Assembly (NCBI GenBank): GCA_041395945.1
Contig: JAWKZN010000001.1
Coordinates: forward strand, 1,612,001 to 1,676,000
Direction: 5' to 3'
Source: Pseudomonadales bacterium
GTDB taxonomy: Bacteria; Pseudomonadota; Gammaproteobacteria; Pseudomonadales; Azotimanducaceae
Length of the DNA stretch: 64,000 nt
In this document: piece after piece, positions 58,101 through 64,000 of the stretch
How positions within the stretch are numbered: the stretch's first letter is position 1
How the letters are laid out: each line of letters starts with the position of its first letter
Position numbers and translations under genes: made by a program
The notes under the pieces: generated by a model
The model's database searches: none
Told to the model about the DNA's origin: nothing
The model's input: only the letters and a program-made list of their open reading frames with translations

Positions 58101-60278
58101 GTGATAAAGGGAAGTCTGACATCGGGATTGCAACACGCACGTCATGCCATCACGCTCAGCGGTCTCATCCTCAGCTGCGCGATGTCGACAGCCACCCTGA
58201 ATGCCGACACCGCGCCGGGACCTGCTTCGGGCCAGGCGGTCACCACAATCGAAGGTGCGGACCTGCGTTCAGCGGAAGCCTTCATCGACGCCTTCTACTC
58301 CTGGAATCCGCAACGTCTCCAGGCTGCCATCAACGCACCCGGCGACGCCACGCGACTTCTTTACTATCAGGCCTGGGCCGAAGCCGGCAACTACACAATT
58401 CAAACCCGCAGACCCTGCCAGCCTGCTGCAGATGCAGGAAATGCAGAGCTGGCAAAGATCACCTGCGCCATCACGGTGACCGACGATCTTGGCGGCGCCC
58501 TGGGTTATGTGGCCACGGATACCTTCACGCTCGGCCTGAGTGCAGGGGAAATCCGCGCCGTGACATTCGAAGGCGACGATCCTGAAGTATTCGACGAAAT
58601 GCTCGTCTGGCTGGCGGACAATCGTCCGGAGGTGTTCACCGGACCCTGCCTGGGCTTTTTCGACGGCGGCACCACCCCGGCGGACTGTGTACGCGCCATC
58701 GTACAGGGGGCACGGGACTACGCCGCGCTGAATGAATCCGCAACGCCTGGCGTTTCATCCGCAGCCTCTGAGCAGAATGAAGTGCTGCAGTCCCGGCTCT
58801 CCGACTACGCGGATCTCTACCAGGTCCAGTGTGCTGTCTGTCATGGTGACAGACTGCAGGGTGAAGCACAGGGCACACCCCTGGTCGGTGTCGACCTGAT
58901 TCACGGCGACAGCATCGACGCGCTCATCCTGAGCATCTCAAAAGGCTTTCCCCTGAAGGGCATGCCCGAATGGGCACAGAGCTTGAGCGAGTCACAGATC
59001 AAGAGTCTGGCCCTGTACATTTCCGAGACCAGATCCGGTTTCAGCTACACCGACTTCAATTACGACACCGCCTTCACCGTGCCCGCAGGTGTCATCGAAT
59101 CGGAACGCCATGCGTTCACGCTGGAAATGGTGATCTCCGGTCTGGATCCACTGCCCTTCTCGATCGCCCCCCTCCCCGATGGCCGAATTCTGCTCACAGA
59201 GAAAAAACGCGGTCTGAGTATCATCTCCACCTCAGGAGAGCAGTCGCCGTTGATCGAAGGCGCCCCGAAAGCCTACGACGACACCTACACCATCGCGATA
59301 AAACAGGAGTGGGGTTACGGCTGGATGCTCGATGTCGCCACGCATCCCGACTACCTGGACAACGGCTGGATCTATCTGCTCTACGGTGACCGCTGCAGTG
59401 ACTGCAATGACATCGGCCGCGCCGCCGGTACTCCGGTGTCCATGAACAAGCTCATCCGCGGCAGGATCGCCGACGGTGAGTGGCTCGATGAGGAAGTGAT
59501 CTGGCAGTCACCCATCCAGTATTACGGCTCGGTACCCGACATCGGTGCAGGGGGCCGTATCAGTTTCGACGGACACGGCCACGTATTCTTCAGTGTCGGC
59601 GTGAAAGGTATCGACAATCACACCGGCATCCAGGATCTCGCCACACCCTGGGGCAAAATCCATCGTGTGAACGATGACGGGACGATCCCTCTCGACAACC
59701 CCTTCATGGACACCCCGGGTGCGATGAAAAGCATCTGGAGCTACGGACACCGCAGCCCCCAGGGGCTGGAATACCGTCAGGCAACAGGCGAACTCTGGGG
59801 GACCGAAATGGGACCCCGCGGCGGCGACGAGGTAAACCGCCTTCTGCCCGGCCACAACTATGGCTGGCCGCTGACCTCCAGAGGTCTGAACTACGACGGC
59901 AGCCCGGTCGACTACGGAAAGGATCTCGGCATCGAGTTTGATCTCAGAGACATCGACCAGCCGGTCGTCGACCTGTCCCCGTCTCCGGCGGTCTCCAGCT
60001 TCATCTTCTATGCAGGCAACCGGTTCCCGGGCTGGCAGGGCGACCTCATCGTGGGTTCACTGAAAGGCCGCACCCTCTACCGGATGGAAATCGAGGACAA
60101 CACGGTCGTTCATACGGAACCGCTGCTGAAAGACCTGGTGCGCTTCCGGGACATCGAAGTCGGTGCGGACGGACTGATCTACCTGCTGCTCGAACACAAC
60201 TCGGGCGGGCAGATCGTGCGCATGGTGCCCTCTCCCACCCTGCTCAGCGGTCAATCCCCCCCAGACACAGGTACTTGA
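58101..60278 (+). CDS. Exported fusion: NTF2-like domain, cytochrome c domain, PQQ-dependent sugar dehydrogenase-like propeller
   Basis: A 725-residue exported protein. After a leader (about 1-35) comes an NTF2/SnoaL-like region (about 50-200), a monoheme cytochrome c domain ('QVQCAVCHGDRLQGEA', with a likely Met in 'PLKGMPEWA') at about 235-310, and a six-bladed propeller of the soluble glucose/aldose sugar dehydrogenase family ('GYGWMLDVATHPDYLDNG', 'YGHRSPQGLEY', 'TEMGPRGGDEVNRLLPGHNYGWP'), which binds PQQ. Built-in heme would accept the electrons from PQQ. GTG 58101 has GGAGGAG just upstream. The substrate is unknown. Confidence 0.85.
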   Translation: MIKGSLTSGLQHARHAITLSGLILSCAMSTATLNADTAPGPASGQAVTTIEGADLRSAEAFIDAFYSWNPQRLQAAINAPGDATRLLYYQAWAEAGNYTIQTRRPCQPAADAGNAELAKITCAITVTDDLGGALGYVATDTFTLGLSAGEIRAVTFEGDDPEVFDEMLVWLADNRPEVFTGPCLGFFDGGTTPADCVRAIVQGARDYAALNESATPGVSSAASEQNEVLQSRLSDYADLYQVQCAVCHGDRLQGEAQGTPLVGVDLIHGDSIDALILSISKGFPLKGMPEWAQSLSESQIKSLALYISETRSGFSYTDFNYDTAFTVPAGVIESERHAFTLEMVISGLDPLPFSIAPLPDGRILLTEKKRGLSIISTSGEQSPLIEGAPKAYDDTYTIAIKQEWGYGWMLDVATHPDYLDNGWIYLLYGDRCSDCNDIGRAAGTPVSMNKLIRGRIADGEWLDEEVIWQSPIQYYGSVPDIGAGGRISFDGHGHVFFSVGVKGIDNHTGIQDLATPWGKIHRVNDDGTIPLDNPFMDTPGAMKSIWSYGHRSPQGLEYRQATGELWGTEMGPRGGDEVNRLLPGHNYGWPLTSRGLNYDGSPVDYGKDLGIEFDLRDIDQPVVDLSPSPAVSSFIFYAGNRFPGWQGDLIVGSLKGRTLYRMEIEDNTVVHTEPLLKDLVRFRDIEVGADGLIYLLLEHNSGGQIVRMVPSPTLLSGQSPPDTGT

Positions 60279-61707
60279 TCTCCAGGTACTCGTCCATGCC
60301 GTACTTGGAGCCTTCCCGGCCGTTGCCGGATTCTTTCATGCCACCGAAGGGGGCGGCCTCGTTGGAGATCAGGCCTTCGTTGATGCCGACGATGCCATAG
60401 TCGAGCCCTTCGGCTACCCGCCAGATGCGGCCCACGTCCCGGGAGTAGAAATAGGCGGCGAGACCAAACTCGGTGTCGTTGGCCATTTCGATGGCCTCCG
60501 CCTCGGTCTCGAAACGCACCAGGGGTGCCACGGGTCCGAAGATTTCCTCGCGGAATACACGCATCTCCCGGGTGACCCCGGTGATCACCGTCGGCTCGAC
60601 AAAGGCTTCACCATTCGCCGCACGTTTACCGCCGATGGCCACCCTGCCGCCCCGGGTCACGGCATCATCGATCATGGCGATCACCGAGTCCGCCGCTTTC
60701 CTATCGATGAGGGGGCCAACCGTGGTTTTCTGGTCCATGCCATCGCCGACGACAAGCTTGCGCACCGCGGCAGTGAGTTTTTCGGCAAAGGCGTCGTACA
60801 CACCCGCCTGGACCAGCATGCGGTTGGCGCACACGCACGTCTGTCCGGCATTGCGATACTTCGAAGCCATCGCCCCGGCCACTGCCGCAGCGAGATCCGC
60901 ATCGTCGAAGACGATGAAGGGGGCATTGCCGCCGAGTTCCATCGACGTGCGCTTCACGGTTGCCGCACACTCCTGAATCAGCTGCTTACCGACCTCGGTC
61001 GATCCGGTGAAGGTGACCTTGCGCACGATGGGATTGCCGGTCAGTTCTGCGCCGATTTCGGCCGTGTTGCCGGCGAGAATGTTGATGACACCTGCCGGAA
61101 TGCCGGCGCGATGGGCGAGTTCCGCAATGGCGAAGGCGGAAAGCGGGGTCGCATTGGCCGGCTTGCAGACGACTGTGCAGCCCGAGGCCAGCGCTGGCGC
61201 GATCTTCCGGGTGAGCATGGCGTTCGGAAAATTCCAGGGCGTGATGCAGCCGACCACACCGACCGGCTGCTTGATGCAGACGATGCGTTTGTCCGGTGAG
61301 GGACCGGGAATGGTGTCGCCGTAGACGCGCTTGGCTTCCTCGGCAAACCACTCGATGAAGTTGGCGCCATAGGCGATTTCACCGCGGGACTCCGCCAGTG
61401 GCTTGCCCTGCTCGGCGGTCATGATCTTCGCCAGATCCTCCTGATGAGCCATCATGAGATCGAAAAGCTTGCGCAGCAGTCCGGCACGATCTTTGGCGGT
61501 GCGGGCACGCCAGGCAGGCAGCGCGCGCTCGGCGGCTTCGATCGCGCGGCGGGTTTCCGCCGTGCCGCAGCGGGCAATCTCTGCCAGTGTGGCGCCATTG
61601 GCCGGATTGGTGACCGCACTCGTGCCACCGGAATCCGCGTCAATCCACTGGCCGTCCACATAGGCCTGAGTGCGCAGCAGCGCAGAATCTTCCAGACGCA
61701 GAGCCAT
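60244..61707 (-). CDS. gabD: Succinate-semialdehyde dehydrogenase-like aldehyde dehydrogenase
   Basis: A 487-residue NAD(P)-dependent aldehyde dehydrogenase. The catalytic Cys lies in 'RNAGQTCVCANRMLV', the general-base Glu in 'SMELGGNAPFIVFD', and cofactor residues in 'TPWNFPNAMLTRKIAPALASG'. Overall pattern ('YGDTIPGPSPDKRI', 'GMKESGNGREGSKYGMDEYLE') is that of GabD. It oxidises succinate semialdehyde or a similar compound. ATG 61707 shares one base with the upstream SDR stop and has GGAGGA upstream. Its 3' end overlaps the convergent PQQ gene by 35 bases. Confidence 0.92.
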   Translation of the reverse strand: MALRLEDSALLRTQAYVDGQWIDADSGGTSAVTNPANGATLAEIARCGTAETRRAIEAAERALPAWRARTAKDRAGLLRKLFDLMMAHQEDLAKIMTAEQGKPLAESRGEIAYGANFIEWFAEEAKRVYGDTIPGPSPDKRIVCIKQPVGVVGCITPWNFPNAMLTRKIAPALASGCTVVCKPANATPLSAFAIAELAHRAGIPAGVINILAGNTAEIGAELTGNPIVRKVTFTGSTEVGKQLIQECAATVKRTSMELGGNAPFIVFDDADLAAAVAGAMASKYRNAGQTCVCANRMLVQAGVYDAFAEKLTAAVRKLVVGDGMDQKTTVGPLIDRKAADSVIAMIDDAVTRGGRVAIGGKRAANGEAFVEPTVITGVTREMRVFREEIFGPVAPLVRFETEAEAIEMANDTEFGLAAYFYSRDVGRIWRVAEGLDYGIVGINEGLISNEAAPFGGMKESGNGREGSKYGMDEYLEIKYLCLGGIDR

Positions 61708-62783
61708 CACGCATTTCCTCCAAAACCGGGTTTGAGAACGGGTTTGACCCTGGCCACCGCAAGCAGCGACTCCACACAGTCGCGCAGGGACTGATCCAGC
61801 GGACGAAAGCGGATGGGCACCACCGCGCGGATACGATCGTTGCGCAGTTCACAGCCCGCCCAGATCGCGCGCAGTTCCGCTTCACGGGCCTTGATCCGGT
61901 CGGGAAAGGGATCGGTCACCGCCGGAGTGGCATGACCGAGCTCGGGCAGCAGCCGGTCGATGTCCGCGCAGATGTCTTCGACATTGCGCTTTTCGGTGGA
62001 CCAGGCGATGTAGCGCTCGCCGTTGTGCACCTCGGTGCTCTCCAGCAGACCGATGTGGCAGTCCGCGTTGTCCCGCACGTCCACAACCATCCAGGGCCGG
62101 TAGGCGCCGTTCTGGTAATACTCGCCGAGCAGCATCGTTTCGATGTTGTGCTGCCAGGACCCCTTTTCCCTCTGGTGCGCGGAGAGAATGGGACCCACGT
62201 TGTCCGCCGGACACAGGGTGATGGCATCCCACCGTCCGTGCGCAGCGGCAGCTTGCGCAAACACCCGCTCGGCGAGCACCTTGCTCATGGAATACCCCTG
62301 ACCCCGCTCGGGACGTCGCTTCGGATTCTGCTCGTCCGGATAGCGGTCTTCATAACATACAGGCCGACGCACCAGCTCCTGCATGTCCGCCTCGGAGATC
62401 ACCGCGGCAGTACTGGACGTGACGATCACCCGGGTGACCGTCTCCGAGGCATTCACACTGGCGATGATGTGCTCACACACCCGTTTCACATAATCCTGAT
62501 CGTTGTAGTTGCTCACATGGGAGACGTGAGCCACCCCATGGCAGCCCTTGAAGATCTCATCGAAACAGCCGTCCACATCGAGATCGGCGGAGTGCAGGGT
62601 AAGCCGTCCCGAGGCGTGTCCGGGCATTTCCCTGAGAAACGTCGTCTTCACGGCATCGTTTGCATCCCGCACACAGGCGCGCACTCTGTAGCCACGATCG
62701 AGCAGGTTTTTCACCACCCAGCCGCCAATGAATCCGGCAGCGCCGGTCACAGCAATGGTGCCGCCTTTTGGAACTGGTGCCAT
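61707..62783 (-). CDS. NAD-dependent epimerase/dehydratase, extended SDR (dihydroflavonol reductase-like)
   Basis: A 358-residue extended short-chain dehydrogenase: cofactor motif 'VTGAAGFIGGWVVKNLLDRGYRV', 'VTSSTAAV' and the active-site Tyr-x3-Lys in 'GYSMSKVLAE'. It resembles plant-type dihydroflavonol/cinnamoyl-CoA reductases, which reduce a carbonyl with NADPH. It is coupled to the aldehyde dehydrogenase gene, so both probably act on one small aldehyde/ketone pathway. The substrate is unknown. Confidence 0.88.
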   Translation of the reverse strand: MAPVPKGGTIAVTGAAGFIGGWVVKNLLDRGYRVRACVRDANDAVKTTFLREMPGHASGRLTLHSADLDVDGCFDEIFKGCHGVAHVSHVSNYNDQDYVKRVCEHIIASVNASETVTRVIVTSSTAAVISEADMQELVRRPVCYEDRYPDEQNPKRRPERGQGYSMSKVLAERVFAQAAAAHGRWDAITLCPADNVGPILSAHQREKGSWQHNIETMLLGEYYQNGAYRPWMVVDVRDNADCHIGLLESTEVHNGERYIAWSTEKRNVEDICADIDRLLPELGHATPAVTDPFPDRIKAREAELRAIWAGCELRNDRIRAVVPIRFRPLDQSLRDCVESLLAVARVKPVLKPGFGGNA

Positions 62784-62866
62784 CTCAGGGCTCTCTTCTG
62801 ACTGCTATCGGGGGACCATGCTACATTCTGAGCATGATCCTGGGGAGGGAATCCGCAGGCTTTCGC

Positions 62867-63205
62867 TTACCAGCTGCGCCGGGAGGCGATCGCGCTGGCC
62901 GTATCAAAGGTCCGGTTACGCAACTCTACGAGCCGGGCATTGAGGTTACGGAACCGCAGAGGCTCACTCACCTCCAGGTCGCGGCCGATCACCAGATCCG
63001 AAAAAGTATCTTCTCCGCCGAAGCAGCCGAGCACGGCGGTCGCACCCGCCAGTTTGTGCTCGTCTATCTGCATCAATCCCCGGCGCAGATAGGTCAGCCA
63101 GAATTTTTCCTGCCCCCCGGCGACCGGCGCCACTTCTTCCAGCAGACCGATGAGGGCGCGTACCGCGTCGCCGAGTTCGTCGAATTCTTCATCCAGTCTT
63201 CCCAT
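62867..63205 (-). CDS. Hypothetical protein, small and acidic
   Basis: A 112-residue protein starting 'MGRLDEEFDELGDAVRALI', mainly helical, with 'KFWLTYLRRGLMQIDEHK' and 'LGCFGGEDTFSDLVIGR'. No signal peptide or known motif is seen. It is the only plausible frame between the SDR and the cytochrome gene; composition and an in-place ATG at 63205 support it, but the ribosome site is weak. Confidence 0.55.
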   Translation of the reverse strand: MGRLDEEFDELGDAVRALIGLLEEVAPVAGGQEKFWLTYLRRGLMQIDEHKLAGATAVLGCFGGEDTFSDLVIGRDLEVSEPLRFRNLNARLVELRNRTFDTASAIASRRSW

Positions 63206-63299
63206 GGCGCGAAGCTACCCGTCGCTGCAATCGAGCACAAGCGATGCCGGACCCGGAGGTGGATACCGGATCCTGATCTGCCTGCTATGCTCGCGCTGC

Positions 63300-64000
63300 A
63301 TGAGCGAGACGACCACCTCCCGATTACTTCGAGCGCAATGCTTCTCAAGACATCTGCTGCGATGGCTGGTGCTGATCCCGGCGCTGCTCGCCGGCTGCAC
63401 GGACACAGCTGACAGCGCAGCGACCCTGCAACCGCCTGGAGAGTCCGCCGCAGGTGCGGGGTCAGAGTCCAGCACCTCTGCGACCGCAGAGGCGGCCACC
63501 TACATCGGCAGCACCGCCTGCGCGGACTGTCATGCCCGGGAGCATGCGGCCTGGTCAGGTTCCCATCACGATCTGGCATTGCAGATCAGCACACCGGAGA
63601 CGGTGCTGGCCCCCTTCGACGATGAATTCAACGGCGTGCACTTCATCCAGGATGCTGACGGTTACACCATCCGGCCTGCTGTGGACGAGCCGCCACTGCC
63701 CGTGCGCTTCACCTTCGGAGTCGAGCCATTGCAGCAGTATGTGGTTGAGGCTGCAGACGGCCGCCTGCAGACTTTTCCAACACCCTGGGACAGCCGGCCC
63801 GAAAGTGCCGGCGGGCAGCGCTGGTACGAGCTCTATCCGGGTGCAAGCCCGCCTGGCGATCCCATGCACTGGAACGGACGCGCCAACAGCTGGAATGCCC
63901 AGTGTGCCGACTGCCATTCCACCGCTGTGCAGAAAAACTACGATCCGGAAGCCCGCGCCTACAGCACATCGTTTGAGGTTGAAGATGTGGGCTGCGAGGC
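63300..64000 (+). CDS. Multiheme c-type cytochrome lipoprotein (3' end outside window)
   Basis: Translated directly from the sequence, the frame runs open from ATG 63300 to the window end. A lipoprotein signal ends 'LIPALLAGC' (Cys33). Heme c motifs C-x2-C-H are seen twice ('TACADCHAREHAAW' and 'NAQCADCHSTAVQKNYD'), and a third is starting at the edge ('VEDVGCEA'). The pattern 'MHWNGRANSWNAQCADCHST' is typical of a family of multiheme cytochromes, often with TPR repeats later. It is presumably an envelope electron-transfer protein. Divergent from the hypothetical gene at 63205. Confidence 0.85.
   Translation, partial: MSETTTSRLLRAQCFSRHLLRWLVLIPALLAGCTDTADSAATLQPPGESAAGAGSESSTSATAEAATYIGSTACADCHAREHAAWSGSHHDLALQISTPETVLAPFDDEFNGVHFIQDADGYTIRPAVDEPPLPVRFTFGVEPLQQYVVEAADGRLQTFPTPWDSRPESAGGQRWYELYPGASPPGDPMHWNGRANSWNAQCADCHSTAVQKNYDPEARAYSTSFEVEDVGCE

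Overview
The window is a gene-dense, GC-rich stretch of chromosome. The gene set suggests an aerobic to micro-aerobic heterotrophic gammaproteobacterium: an Fnr/Anr-type regulator beside hemN, a complete cbb3 oxidase locus, a DksA-like protein, an RND pump and phenylacetyl-CoA epoxidase genes. I assign class by gene content only and cannot name a genus. No rRNA, tRNA, CRISPR array, insertion sequence or phage gene was seen, and no gap between genes exceeds 300 bases (the longest, 33322-33615, is about 294 bases and holds nothing I can name). Many genes overlap by 1-11 bases (ATGA, GTGA or TGATG junctions), so most belong to translationally coupled operons.

Bases 1-12500 form an oxygen and stress island: the end of an Fnr-family regulator, hemN, seven universal stress protein (Usp) genes (three with two domains), a DksA/TraR-type zinc-finger protein, a CBS-pair protein, a cytochrome c, a Kef/Nha-type antiporter, and a slipin/NfeD membrane pair. 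Bases 12500-23800 are an oxygen-sensing and respiration block: a small helical protein, a single-domain globin, a FixL-like heme-PAS kinase, a FixJ-like regulator, a single-domain receiver that lacks the phospho-Asp (FixT-like in position and form), then ccoNOQP and ccoGHIS and a Yip1-type membrane protein. The layout resembles the rhizobial fixLJ-fixNOQP-fixGHIS arrangement.

Bases 23900-38000 hold single-enzyme loci: a Tat-exported PhoD-like phosphatase, a molybdopterin oxidoreductase, a two-gene tryptophan tryptophylquinone (TTQ) amine dehydrogenase, a divergent cytochrome b/tetraheme cytochrome pair, an SRPBCC protein, an alcohol dehydrogenase, an exported cyclase-family hydrolase, an unrecognised membrane protein paired with a VWA-like lipoprotein, and an Orn/Lys/Arg decarboxylase.

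Bases 38300-49350 hold trxB and then a minus-strand operon (metalloprotease, Cys-nucleophile hydrolase, paaA, paaB, paaC, paaE, beta-hydroxyacid dehydrogenase) with no paaD. Next come a sodium/solute symporter, a MauD-like thiol protein and a malonyl-CoA synthetase. Bases 49400-64000 hold an RND adaptor/pump pair, an M14-like carboxypeptidase, an FAH-family enzyme, an internally deleted sterol-desaturase relative, a NTF2-like/cytochrome c/PQQ-dehydrogenase fusion, a semialdehyde dehydrogenase with an extended SDR, a small hypothetical protein and the start of a multiheme cytochrome lipoprotein cut by the window edge.

The best candidates for something less described are the fix-type cluster with its Glu-substituted receiver and adjacent globin, the TTQ amine dehydrogenase pair without maturation genes between its subunits, the membrane/VWA-lipoprotein pair, the paaABCE operon lacking paaD, and several short tandem expansions and purine-rich tails at gene ends.
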